Positions 19,196 through 26,627 of a stretch of 38,822 bases of DNA are shown piece by piece (positions within the stretch are counted from its first letter, which is position 1; every line of letters starts with the position of its first letter). The position numbers and the translations under genes are program-made. This stretch comes from Calothrix sp. MO_167.B42 (lineage in GTDB: Bacteria; Cyanobacteriota; Cyanobacteriia; Cyanobacteriales; Nostocaceae), in the NCBI GenBank assembly GCA_030065255.1, contig JASJCX010000009.1, positions 1 through 38,822 on the forward strand. The letters run 5' to 3'. Under the pieces are notes generated by a model. That model was not told the DNA's origin and did no database searches. It worked only from the letters and a program-made list of their open reading frames with translations.

Positions 19196-19253
19196 AATGA
19201 GTAATGAGTAATGAGTAATGAGTAATTAGTAATGAGTAATGAGTAATGAGTAA
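19196..19253. repeat. GTAATGA heptamer array
   Basis: About eight tandem copies of TAATGAG (one with TAATTAG) lie 25 bases after the preceding stop. A short CAACTGTCAACT array follows at about 19275-19296. No coding content. Confidence 0.85.
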
Positions 19254-19447
19254 GTTTTCTTAATACCATCAACTACCAACTGTCAACTGTCAACTCCATT
19301 AATGTGAAGATTTGAAGATTTGTTCCGAAGAAACTCGGTTGGTGAGTAGGCAATTTTTGGTATAAATTAGCGGGCGATACAATAGGCAATTATGGAAACT
19401 GAGATTTTAGACTAGTTCATAGCAATCTAAAATCCAGACCTGAACCA

Positions 19448-20383
19448 ATGTTAGATCTGCAAATTTCCGCCATTATCTGCACTCACAATCGAGATTTTTA
19501 TTTAGGTGCTGCCATAGATAGCCTTTTAGGGCAGGATTTCCCCCTTGGGTTTGAAGTGGTGGTGGTGGATAATGGATCGAGGGATGGTACTCGCCAAGTA
19601 GTGGAAGAAAGACTGGGGAATCCCCGTTTGAAGTATGTTGAGGAACCGAATATTGGTTTATCCATTGCCCGTAATACTGGTGCTAGAGTTGCGGGTAGTG
19701 AAATTTTGGCATACTTAGATGATGATGCTGTTGCTAGTCCCCGGTGGTTACAAGTTTTGTACTCGGCTTATCAACATAACCAAAAATTAGCGATTGCCGG
19801 TGGTAAAGTTAATTTACTCTTTCCCCCGGGAATAGAAGCACCAAGGTGGTTATCCCCAGGATTGGCGGCTAATTTGGGTGCCTATGATTTGGGTGAAAAT
19901 CTAGTTTATATTGATAATCCTGGTTTAACTCCCAGGGGATTAAATTACTCTATCCGTCGGAGTTTTCTCGAACAAATTGGTGGTTTTGACCCTCATCTCG
20001 GTCGCATAGGTCAGAAATTACTATCAAATGAAGAACTACAAATGACTGAACTTGCTTTAAAACAGGGTTGGCAAGTGGCTTATGTTCCTGATGCTTTAGT
20101 ATCCCATAATGTGGCTCCAGAACGGCTACAACGCTCTTGGTTTTTAAATCGTGGGTGGTGGCAAGGTATTAGTGAGTGCTATCGGGAACAATTAATGGGT
20201 AAAGCAGGATTTGCTCAAATTCAGGGAGGTAGTGAAAGATTTGTGCGTGGACTATATAAGTCATTACAACATTTTTCTGACCCTGCTGAACGGTTTGATA
20301 AATTTGTGTATGCTTATGGTCAAATTGGTTATTTAAATGCAGTTATTCAGGGCTTAATATCTACACCCATGGGGAAAAAGTAG
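19448..20383 (+). CDS. Family-2 glycosyltransferase
   Basis: A 311-residue GT-A fold enzyme. It opens with ISAIICTHNRDFYLGAAIDSLL, has VVVVDNGSRDGTRQV and IGLSIARNTGA, and carries the metal-binding DxD-type motif in AYLDDDAV. The middle contains GLNYSIRRSFLEQIGGFDPHLGR followed by a catalytic-region NEELQMTELALKQGW, typical of GT2 enzymes. It transfers a sugar from a nucleotide donor to a growing glycan at the cytosolic face; donor and acceptor cannot be read. It precedes a second GT2 by 51 bases and an acetyltransferase, a set like exopolysaccharide (possibly hormogonium polysaccharide) gene groups of filamentous cyanobacteria. That assignment is inference. Confidence 0.9.
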   Translation: MLDLQISAIICTHNRDFYLGAAIDSLLGQDFPLGFEVVVVDNGSRDGTRQVVEERLGNPRLKYVEEPNIGLSIARNTGARVAGSEILAYLDDDAVASPRWLQVLYSAYQHNQKLAIAGGKVNLLFPPGIEAPRWLSPGLAANLGAYDLGENLVYIDNPGLTPRGLNYSIRRSFLEQIGGFDPHLGRIGQKLLSNEELQMTELALKQGWQVAYVPDALVSHNVAPERLQRSWFLNRGWWQGISECYREQLMGKAGFAQIQGGSERFVRGLYKSLQHFSDPAERFDKFVYAYGQIGYLNAVIQGLISTPMGKK

Positions 20384-20434
20384 GTGTAAATAGGAGTCAT
20401 TTGATTAATATTTAACTAATAATTATGTAAAATT

Positions 20435-21370
20435 ATGTCTACAAAAATTCCTGTTTCTGTATTAATTCCAGCCAAAAACGAAGAAGCTAATTTACCAGCT
20501 TGCCTTGACAGTTTAGCAAGGGCAGATGAAATATTTGTAGTGGATTCCCAAAGTAGCGATCGCAGTGTGGAAATTGCTCAAGCTTACGGGGTAAATGTAG
20601 TGCAGTTTCATTTTAATGGTAGTTGGCCAAAAAAGAAAAATTGGTCTTTGGAAAATCTCAGTTTTCGCAATGAATGGGTACTGATTGTTGATTGTGATGA
20701 GCGCATTACTCCGGAGTTGTGGGTAGAGATTGAACAAGCAATTCAAAACCCTACTTATAATGGTTACTATCTCAATCGTCGGGTATTTTTCTTGGGTAAA
20801 TGGATTCGCCATGGTGGAAAATATCCCGATTGGAATTTACGTTTATTTAGACATAAAATAGGTCGTTACGAGAATTTAAATACTGAAACTATTGCCAATA
20901 CGGGTGATAATGAAGTTCATGAGCATGTGGTTTTGCCAGGTCAAGTGGGCTACCTAAAAAATGATATGTTACATGAGGATTTCCGCGATTTATATCACTG
21001 GTTAGAAAGACATAATCGCTATTCTAATTGGGAAGCAAAGGTTTATTATAATATTCTCACAAAACAAGATAATAGCCATACTATTGGGGCAAATTTATTT
21101 GGTGATGCTGTTCAACGCAAGCGGTTTTTAAAAAATATTTGGGTGAGGCTGCCATTTAAACCAATTTTGCGATTTATTTTATTTTACTTCATTCAATTGG
21201 GCTTTTTAGATGGTCAGCCTGGATATATTTATGCCAGACTGTTGAGTCAATATGAGTATCAAATAGGGGTGAAGCTATACGAATTACGCCATTGTCATGG
21301 GCAGTTAAATACAGTTAATGCTAATAATAACCCTGAAAAATTTCAGTCATCTCTCACTGCAAACATATAG
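20435..21370 (+). CDS. Family-2 glycosyltransferase, WaaE/KdtX-like
   Basis: A 311-residue GT2 enzyme: VSVLIPAKNEEANLPACLDSL, EIFVVDSQSSDRSVEIA and LIVDCDERITPELW (the DxD-equivalent motif) lie in the first 110 residues. The next part, NRRVFFLGKWIRHGGKYPDW with NLRLFRH, and HEHVVLPGQVGYLKNDMLHEDF, is the pattern of WaaE/KdtX-type lipopolysaccharide-core glucosyltransferases. The C-terminal part has hydrophobic segments that could sit on the membrane. It follows the first GT2 in the same direction after 51 bases, so cotranscription is likely. A GTAATAA array begins 11 bases after the stop. Confidence 0.9.
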   Translation: MSTKIPVSVLIPAKNEEANLPACLDSLARADEIFVVDSQSSDRSVEIAQAYGVNVVQFHFNGSWPKKKNWSLENLSFRNEWVLIVDCDERITPELWVEIEQAIQNPTYNGYYLNRRVFFLGKWIRHGGKYPDWNLRLFRHKIGRYENLNTETIANTGDNEVHEHVVLPGQVGYLKNDMLHEDFRDLYHWLERHNRYSNWEAKVYYNILTKQDNSHTIGANLFGDAVQRKRFLKNIWVRLPFKPILRFILFYFIQLGFLDGQPGYIYARLLSQYEYQIGVKLYELRHCHGQLNTVNANNNPEKFQSSLTANI

Positions 21371-21381
21371 CACTACGTGCA

Positions 21382-21425
21382 AGTAATAAGTAATAAGTAA
21401 TAAGTAATAAGTAATAAGTAATAAG
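21382..21425. repeat. GTAATAA heptamer array
   Basis: Six tandem AGTAATA units directly after the second glycosyltransferase. The same unit in the opposite orientation (ATTACTT) forms the array at 28254-28302. Confidence 0.85.
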
Positions 21426-21532
21426 TCTAATGCCCATGGGTTTGGGGATTGAGCAATGTTCTAACGTGTATGCATAGTGCTATACAATACTCTCTTCGAT
21501 CAATCTAGAATAAACAACATATAACTGTTTTT

Positions 21533-21565
21533 CAAAATCCAAAATCTAAAATCTAAAATCCAAAA
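21533..21565 (+). repeat. TCYAAAA heptamer array before the acetyltransferase
   Basis: Four to five TCTAAAA/TCCAAAA units end 10 bases before the ATG at 21576. The spacer (GGTATGGC) holds an out-of-frame ATG but no Shine-Dalgarno. Confidence 0.8.
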
Positions 21566-21575
21566 TTGGTATGGC

Positions 21576-22148
21576 ATGACACATGATCGACCCTTTGTAA
21601 ACCTGCGTCAATACGATCAATCTTGGTTCGATCGCGGACGGGCAGGTTGGTATATTTTACTATGGTGGCTGGTACAAGCGATCGCTTTTCCCCTTACTCC
21701 CCATCCTTGCAATAGTTGGCGTTGCGCTTTGCTGAGACTCTTCGGCGCTAAAATTGGCAAAGGTGTGATAATTCGACCTACTGCTCGTTTTACCTATCCG
21801 TGGAAAGTCAGTATTGGTGACTATAGTTGGATTGGAGATGATGTTGTTTTATACAGTCTGGATGAAATTCACATTGGCGAACACTGTGTAGTTTCCCAAA
21901 AAAGTTATCTATGTACGGGAAACCATGATATCCATGACCCTGCTTTTGGCTTAAAAACAGCTAAAATTACCATTGGTAATGGAGTATGGATTGCTACTGA
22001 TAGCTTTATTGCACCAGGAGTAGAAATTGGTGCCAACGCCGTCATTGGTGCCCGTAGTAGTGTTTTTAACAATATCCCCCATGGGCAAGTATGTTGGGGA
22101 ACTCCCTGCCGTCCTCAGTATTCCAGACAAAAAGCTCAACAGGACTAA
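21576..22148 (+). CDS. WcaF-like hexapeptide acetyltransferase
   Basis: A 190-residue left-handed beta-helix O-acetyltransferase. It has the WcaF-type N-terminus (VNLRQYDQSWFDRGR, WYILLWWLVQAIAFPLTPHP) followed by hexapeptide repeats, IGKGVIIRPTARFTYPW and IGDYSWIGDDVVLYS, and the acetyl-CoA end region IGNGVWIATDSFIAPGVEIG. The likely active His lies in TGNHDIHDP. It probably acetylates a sugar in an exopolysaccharide, using acetyl-CoA. Third gene of the glycosyltransferase group, separated from it by 205 bases with two arrays, so it may have its own promoter. I recall similar proteins described as HpsU in hormogonium polysaccharide loci, but I do not assign that symbol. Confidence 0.88.
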   Translation: MTHDRPFVNLRQYDQSWFDRGRAGWYILLWWLVQAIAFPLTPHPCNSWRCALLRLFGAKIGKGVIIRPTARFTYPWKVSIGDYSWIGDDVVLYSLDEIHIGEHCVVSQKSYLCTGNHDIHDPAFGLKTAKITIGNGVWIATDSFIAPGVEIGANAVIGARSSVFNNIPHGQVCWGTPCRPQYSRQKAQQD

Positions 22149-22170
22149 TCTCCTTTCTCTATGAATACCT

Positions 22171-22545
22171 CTAGGTTGAAATTTTCTGCATATTTTTACT
22201 TAGAGGGTCAAAATGTTTTGTAAATTTTGTACTTTCATCGTACAAAGCACCAGTTAAATTAGCTCCATAAAGCTTGGTATGTTGGAGTTTAGCTCCCCGT
22301 AAATTAGCATGTTCTAATTGAGCACAAGTGAGATTGGCTCTGGTTAAATTGGCTTTGGCTAAGTTCGCACCACTGAGATTTGCTCCCCAAAGTTTAGCTT
22401 TGGCTAAATTCGCTCCAGTCAAGTCTGCTCCCCAGAGATTGATACCGGGACAGTTCATTCCAATTAGCTTTAATTGTGAAAGATTGACTCCTGTAAAGTC
22501 TCTCTCTCCTGCATCATAAAGTCGCTTCAGCTCATCAGCATCCAT
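22171..22545 (-). CDS. Pentapeptide-repeat protein
   Basis: A 124-residue protein with a short N-terminal helix (MDADELKRLYDAGERDFTG) followed by about 15 pentapeptide units of A(N/D)LXX type: GADLTGANLAKAKLWGANLS, GANLAKANLTRANLTC and so on (residues about 35-108). These fold into a right-handed quadrilateral beta-helix. The family is expanded in cyanobacteria and mostly without assigned function; a few members mimic DNA and protect gyrase, but nothing here points to that. No signal peptide. It converges on the acetyltransferase gene with 22 bases between the stops. Confidence 0.9.
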   Translation of the reverse strand: MDADELKRLYDAGERDFTGVNLSQLKLIGMNCPGINLWGADLTGANLAKAKLWGANLSGANLAKANLTRANLTCAQLEHANLRGAKLQHTKLYGANLTGALYDESTKFTKHFDPLSKNMQKIST

Positions 22546-22710
22546 AATGAATCATTTTTAATTAACAGGACTTAGGCAAACAAACCGGGTTTCTAGAAAA
22601 AACGCGAGTTTTAACCATGGAAATATCAGAAAAACCAGGTTTTTAGTGTCCCGCGAACAAGTCCTGACAATTTAGACTATATAGCAATCCTAAATCATTT
22701 GTGAAAAGTT

Positions 22711-22743
22711 AGATCCCCGACTTTTTAGAAAAGTCGGGGATCT
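22711..22743. repeat. 15-3-15 hairpin repeat, intact copy
   Basis: Perfect 15-bp stem (AGATCCCCGACTTTT with its complement) and a TAG loop. It is preceded by ATAGCAATCCTAAATCATTT, whose complement follows the 26498 copy. This is the intact form of the site occupied by the IS at 1219-2913. It lies in the 310-base gap before the cytochrome b gene. Confidence 0.9.
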
Positions 22744-22855
22744 GAGCCTCTCCATTTTTTGTTCTTGTTTACCATCGAAAAATTTATATAGGATTTTTTG
22801 TATTCAGGATAACCAAAATACATCAAGAAAATGATGATATTACTCGGAAATATTG

Positions 22856-23476
22856 ATGATAAAATTCCTAGAAGGTAATAAATTCAACTCACTGATAACT
22901 AAAATGCTCGCACCAACTCAGGCAATCCCTGCCAAAATTTTTCATTGGCTGAATATTGTCAGTGTGTTTATTATGCTCACTAGTGGACTACAGATTTATA
23001 ATGCCAATCCGGTTTTTGGTGGACGTGGGGGTTGGGAGATTCCACCCATATTTACCTTGGGGGGTTGGTTAGCTGGGGGAAGACACTGGCATTTTGCCGC
23101 TATGTGGATATTTTCCCTGAATTTATTGTGGTATGGTTTGTATATTTTGCTTACGCGACGGTGGCAACATCGGTTTGTGGGAACTAAGGATTTAAAAGCA
23201 CTGCAAAAAAGTCGCAATCCCAAACGCTTGGTTTATGCTTGGCATCGCATTGTATATACCAGTATTATTCCCATTCTCCTACTGGCAGTGCTGACAGGGC
23301 TAGGAATGTATAAACCCGCCCAACTCCATTGGATTGTAGATATGTTTGGCAGTTGGCAAGCCCTACGGATTGTCCACTTTGCCAGTGTACCCCTATTAAT
23401 TGTGTTTGCGATCGCTCACTTTTGGTTAGGGAAGCAAGCAGGTGGGGAGAAATTAACAGAATCTATGTTTTGGTGA
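22856..23476 (+). CDS. Four-helix cytochrome b (b561/thiosulfate-reductase type)
   Basis: A 206-residue integral membrane protein with four hydrophobic helices: about residues 27-49 (IFHWLNIVSVFIMLTSGLQI), 82-105 (HWHFAAMWIFSLNLLWYGLY), 130-155 (RIVYTSIIPILLLAVLTGLG) and 170-194. Conserved His residues at or near the helices (FHW, HWHF, AWHR, IVHF, AHFW) are likely heme b ligands. Such proteins pass electrons between the quinone pool and a partner oxidoreductase. The molybdopterin protein that starts 304 bases downstream is the obvious partner. ATG at 22856 was chosen; the codon before it is TTG. Confidence 0.85.
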   Translation: MIKFLEGNKFNSLITKMLAPTQAIPAKIFHWLNIVSVFIMLTSGLQIYNANPVFGGRGGWEIPPIFTLGGWLAGGRHWHFAAMWIFSLNLLWYGLYILLTRRWQHRFVGTKDLKALQKSRNPKRLVYAWHRIVYTSIIPILLLAVLTGLGMYKPAQLHWIVDMFGSWQALRIVHFASVPLLIVFAIAHFWLGKQAGGEKLTESMFW

Positions 23477-23496
23477 GTTAATGATAAGAGTGCGAA

Positions 23497-23613
23497 TAAT
23501 ATCATTTCCGTTTGTATCGGAATTATTTAAATTTCCTTCTTCTGCCTCTTCCTCTGCGCTCTCTGTGCCTCTGTGGTTTTTTTATCATTCCGATGTAACC
23601 GGATTTGATATAA
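23497..23613 (+). repeat. 117-bp dispersed repeat, copy 1, MITE-like
   Basis: About 90 percent identical by eye to 24804-24922 in the same orientation. Its ends, AATATCATTTCCG and CCGGATTTGATATA, form an imperfect inverted repeat of about 29 bp with roughly seven mismatches. There is no plausible protein in it. Such features fit a nonautonomous element, though no transposase with these ends is present in the window. Confidence 0.75.
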
Positions 23614-23682
23614 CTGGTAATTTCCGGCTATTTCTCCCCGAAACAATCTATCAACAAGTTAACTAAGTAAAATTAAACATAA

Positions 23683-23743
23683 AACCTCACCCCGCCTGAC
23701 GGCACCCCTCTCCTTAATAAGGAGAGGGGCTGGGGGTGAGGTT
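23683..23743. repeat. Dispersed CTCACCCC palindrome
   Basis: Outer arms AACCTCACCCC/GGGGTGAGGTT with a perfect inner hairpin CCCCTCTCCTTA/TAAGGAGAGGGG. It lies 37 bases before the molybdopterin gene and argues against starting that gene at the GTG at 23736, which lies inside the repeat. Confidence 0.8.
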
Positions 23744-23780
23744 TGCCTCTTACATTAATTACGCCTACCTACTTAAAATC

Positions 23781-24488
23781 ATGAGTTTGATTCGTTTATC
23801 CCGCCGTCAATTTTTACAGCTTTCAGGTTTATCCACTGCAAGCTTATTTTTAGGTGGTTGCGGTACCCCTATATTAGAGGATGTGGTGGGTGAGGTTTCC
23901 GAGCCCCTGAATCAGAAGGTTGGTAGTTTATTACTTAAGCCCCAACAGCCGGTTCCAGAATTTTCCCTTGATGATATTCAACCGGAGGCTTTGATAGTTA
24001 ATACTTTTAGAAGCACTCCTAATCTTGACAGAGATAAATATCGTTTAATAGTAGATGGTGAGGTTAAAAATCCCCTAAGTCTCTCAATGGCAGACATTCA
24101 GGGTTTACCTTTTACTTCCACAATTATTCGCCATGTATGTGTTGAAGGTTGGGCTGCCATTGTCCAATGGGGAGGGGTGAGACTCAGAGATATTGTCGCC
24201 CTTGCCCAACCCCTGGATACTGTCCGTTATGCTTATTTTGAATCTGCTGATGGTTATTACTCTAGTTGGGATATTGCTTCCTCTCTCCATCCCCAAACTT
24301 TACTCGCTTACGAAAAAAATCAGTCACCTTTACCGGTAAAAAATGGTGCGCCTTTACGTTTAGCTGCTCCCATTAAGCTTGGTTATAAACAGAGTAAATG
24401 GGTAACTCGGATTATTTTACTTAGTCGTCTACCTCGTTTTCAAGGGTACTGGGAGGATCAAGGATATGAATGGTTTGCAGGTATTTAG
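23781..24488 (+). CDS. Tat-exported molybdopterin-dependent lipoprotein (sulfite oxidase/YedY-like)
   Basis: A 235-residue oxidoreductase of the sulfite-oxidase fold. Starting at ATG 23781 it has a twin-arginine signal (LSRRQFLQLSG, Arg8-Arg9) and then a lipobox LGGC with Cys27, so it should be exported folded and anchored by lipid. The core reads YRLIVDGEVKNPLSLSM and RHVCVEGWAAIVQWGGVRL; Cys120 is the likely molybdenum ligand. The end block GAPLRLAAPIKLGYKQSKWV is also typical. MsrP/YedY reduces oxidised periplasmic methionine and others oxidise sulfite; the substrate here is unknown. The cytochrome b gene upstream probably serves as its electron partner. Two 117/119-bp direct repeats flank this gene. 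Confidence 0.9.
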   Translation: MSLIRLSRRQFLQLSGLSTASLFLGGCGTPILEDVVGEVSEPLNQKVGSLLLKPQQPVPEFSLDDIQPEALIVNTFRSTPNLDRDKYRLIVDGEVKNPLSLSMADIQGLPFTSTIIRHVCVEGWAAIVQWGGVRLRDIVALAQPLDTVRYAYFESADGYYSSWDIASSLHPQTLLAYEKNQSPLPVKNGAPLRLAAPIKLGYKQSKWVTRIILLSRLPRFQGYWEDQGYEWFAGI

Positions 24489-24572
24489 AGTTGACAGTTG
24501 ACGGTTGACAGTTGACAGTTGACAGTTCTTGAGTCGAACAATACTGTCCTAAGCAATATGTCCATTGCTATA
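24489..24572 (+). repeat. TTGACAG array plus 45-bp element, copy A
   Basis: Five TTGACAG/TTGACGG heptamers begin directly after the stop of the molybdopterin gene and run into an element (24527-24572) reading GAGTCGAACAATACTGTCCT and then ATATGTCCATTGCTATA. The same composite follows narB and the nitrate reductase-associated gene. Confidence 0.85.
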
Positions 24573-24803
24573 AGATTTTGAACAAAGAATGGGACAGATG
24601 GGTAGGGAACATCAACAATCCCTTAATATATAAAATGATTTTGCGGGTGCCGTGCCCTGATTAAGAATGCATATAGGATATTTCATATTAGTAAAGTACA
24701 TTAATACGGGCAGGAATGACCATCCCACAAAAGATTTTGTATGTAACCTTGTACTTTTTTCCTGCAAGGTGTTGTGTGTTTACCAGAAAATATGCCAGTT
24801 GCG

Positions 24804-24922
24804 TAATATCATTTCCGTTTGTATCGGAATTATTTAAATTTCCTTCTTCTCCCTCTTCCTCTGCGCTCTGTTGTGCCTGGAGTGGTTTTTTTATCATTCC
24901 GATGTAACCGGATTTGATATAA
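24804..24922 (+). repeat. 119-bp dispersed repeat, copy 2, MITE-like
   Basis: Direct copy of 23497-23613, differing mainly in a short segment in its second half (TTGTGCCTGGAGTGG against TGTGCCTCTGTGG). The two copies bracket the molybdopterin gene. This and the flanking arrays fill the 591-base gap before the next gene; I see no further gene. Confidence 0.75.
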
Positions 24923-24941
24923 GTCCTAAAAAAATGAAAAA

Positions 24942-24965
24942 TGCCCCACGTCTCAAAGTGGGGCA
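24942..24965 (-). terminator. Intrinsic terminator for the 25080-26213 gene
   Basis: An 8-bp GC-rich stem, TGCCCCAC/GTGGGGCA, with an eight-base loop. On the minus strand it is followed by TTTTTCATTTTTTT, a proper T-run, so it should end transcription of the minus-strand gene 115 bases upstream of it. Confidence 0.75.
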
Positions 24966-25079
24966 GTTGTTTCTATAAGTAACTGCTCAACCAATAACAG
25001 GATAACTGTCAATTGAATAGTTGATATATGGGGTCAACCCATCTTATGGATATCCTTCTGGGGGGATTCGGGTAGATTT

Positions 25080-26213
25080 TTACATGATTGTATTGGGACG
25101 CATTAACCAAATCACCTCTTCATTGGTCAAATTATCCACACCTTCTTGGCGAATTAAGGAGCTGTCATAACTGGCTTGGGCAAAAGAAATAGTTCCATTG
25201 GTACGGAAATTGTTAGTAATCGCCACCCGGGTATGTCCCCCATCTTGAACTCCACTACCTTGATGATCTACTAATAAAAAATCACCGGGTTTGATTTGAG
25301 CCAGTAATTCTTGAATGCGTCCTCTGAGTTCTGCTGCGGGTAAGTTGGTGACAGGAATTTCATCGATTAGTTGAAAGCGAACGGGATTACCATTCCTAGG
25401 TGCATATTTATCAGTCCACTTAAACCACTGGTTCGCATTGGGATATTCACCTTTACCGTCATCAGTATTATCTCGGTAAAAAGGAGGCTCGTAACCACCT
25501 TTACGCAGTACGTTACCGCCAAATAAATTACATTTCCAGCGATTGATGAGAAAATTAAAAGTTCTGTCGGTGGGTACGTTGTGCTTGGGATCGATATTTA
25601 TCCAAGGTTGGGGAACGCCGTAGTATTGGGCAATATCACCAGTACAAAGTTCCTGGGCTGCATTTACTAAATCTTGAGGAGTAGGCTTGGTAATTCCTGG
25701 CACATATGTTTGACGCAGGGCTGCATCAATGGCTTTGGCTGTTTTCTGCCCTAATTTACCATCTACAACCAGTCCATTATCTTGTTGAAATGCCCGTACA
25801 GCTTTAGTGGTTTCATTGCCGTAGTCACCATCAGCACCAAACCCTGGTAGCATATAACCTAATTGACCTTTACGGCTAGCTAAAGCAATTAATGCCCGTT
25901 GAACATTGCGGACTGAAGGATGTTTGCGTCCATCTTCGGGTAAACTAACGCCCCCGTTAAGTAAATCAGTCTCACTAGCAAGATTAGCAATTCCATCACT
26001 GACTCTCACCTGACTACGAAGACTTAGCAACAGTTGATTTAACCAGTTACCCACCCCTGATTCTAAGGTATCAACATAATTGGTAGCGATCGCTTCAACT
26101 TCTCCTTTCTTTACCCGCCCCGATTTTACCTGTTTTTCCAGTTCTACCATTTCGGATGCGGTAAATCGTGCATTTGTAATTAAGTTGTTAATGGGAGCTG
26201 ATAAAGGTGGCAT
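25080..26213 (-). CDS. Peptidoglycan-binding protein with CHAP/NlpC-like Cys-His core
   Basis: A 377-residue protein. Residues 1-65 are a helical N-terminal region (VELEKQVKSGRVKKGEVEAI) that I do not recognise. Residues about 98-157 form a peptidoglycan-binding type 1 domain (HPSVRNVQRALIAL, ADGDYGNETTKAVRAFQQDN, VDGKLGQKT). Residues about 185-345 look like a papain-like amidase. Cys228 in WKCNLFGGNVL is at the start of a helix, and His327 in DGGHTRVAI, after PGDFLLVD, supplies the His. This matches CHAP or NlpC/P60-type enzymes that cut peptide bonds in peptidoglycan. There is no signal peptide, so export would need another route. Divergent from the related gene at 26628. The fold assignment is by motif; substrate unproven. 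Confidence 0.65.
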   Translation of the reverse strand: MPPLSAPINNLITNARFTASEMVELEKQVKSGRVKKGEVEAIATNYVDTLESGVGNWLNQLLLSLRSQVRVSDGIANLASETDLLNGGVSLPEDGRKHPSVRNVQRALIALASRKGQLGYMLPGFGADGDYGNETTKAVRAFQQDNGLVVDGKLGQKTAKAIDAALRQTYVPGITKPTPQDLVNAAQELCTGDIAQYYGVPQPWINIDPKHNVPTDRTFNFLINRWKCNLFGGNVLRKGGYEPPFYRDNTDDGKGEYPNANQWFKWTDKYAPRNGNPVRFQLIDEIPVTNLPAAELRGRIQELLAQIKPGDFLLVDHQGSGVQDGGHTRVAITNNFRTNGTISFAQASYDSSLIRQEGVDNLTNEEVIWLMRPNTIM

Positions 26214-26497
26214 AATTATTCCCCGGATATTAATAAAATTTATTACTTAAATGTTCTCTCTTGTTTGTACTACATCATCTGTGTTAATGATTGCGGAAAT
26301 TGTGCAAAACAAATCATCCGTTGTCGATAATCCGGTTTATTTACTGATTGACTATAGTTACTAGAAATATAATCAAATATTTCTAGCTTGGTAAGGTTTA
26401 TACCTTAAGTTTTGTAACGGGAATTTAGACTCCCTAATTTTATTAAAAAATTGTAACATATAGCAATCTTATTTAATTTGTAAAAATGAAGAAGCTC

Positions 26498-26530
26498 AGA
26501 ACCCCGACTTTTCCAAAAAGTCGGGGTTCT
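26498..26530. repeat. 15-3-15 hairpin repeat with compensatory change
   Basis: Perfect 15-bp stem (AGAACCCCGACTTTT with its complement) and a CCA loop. Against the 22711 copy, A-T becomes T-A at stem position 4 on both arms, so pairing is kept. Outer arms TATAGCAATC (from 26459) and GATTGCTATA (to 26563) form a second stem. It lies between the two divergent peptidoglycan genes. Confidence 0.9.
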
Positions 26531-26580
26531 AAACCTCTCGCGAATGATTTAGGATTGCTATAGCTGATGTAGTAAATATT

Positions 26581-26614
26581 TCAAAATCTAAAATCTAAAA
26601 TATAAAATCCAAAA
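26581..26614 (+). repeat. TCYAAAA heptamer array before the 26628 gene
   Basis: Four to five TCTAAAA/TCCAAAA-type units (one ATATAAAA variant) end 13 bases before the ATG. With the hairpin upstream this accounts for much of the 414-base divergent region; the rest (26214-26458) is AT-rich with no gene seen. Confidence 0.8.
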
Positions 26615-26627
26615 TGGTATAACTTAT

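Noticed and set aside
23481-23666. 61-codon plus-strand ORF after the cytochrome b gene
   Set aside because: Mostly translation of the 117-bp repeat; the same sequence in the second copy does not keep a comparable ORF.
23736-23780. GTG at 23736 as start of the molybdopterin protein
   Set aside because: It lies in a dispersed palindrome and would put 15 residues ahead of a clean Tat signal that begins at 23781.
24688-24907. ORFs of 60-70 codons on both strands near 24.8 kb
   Set aside because: Fall within the 119-bp repeat and its flank and show no protein-like features.
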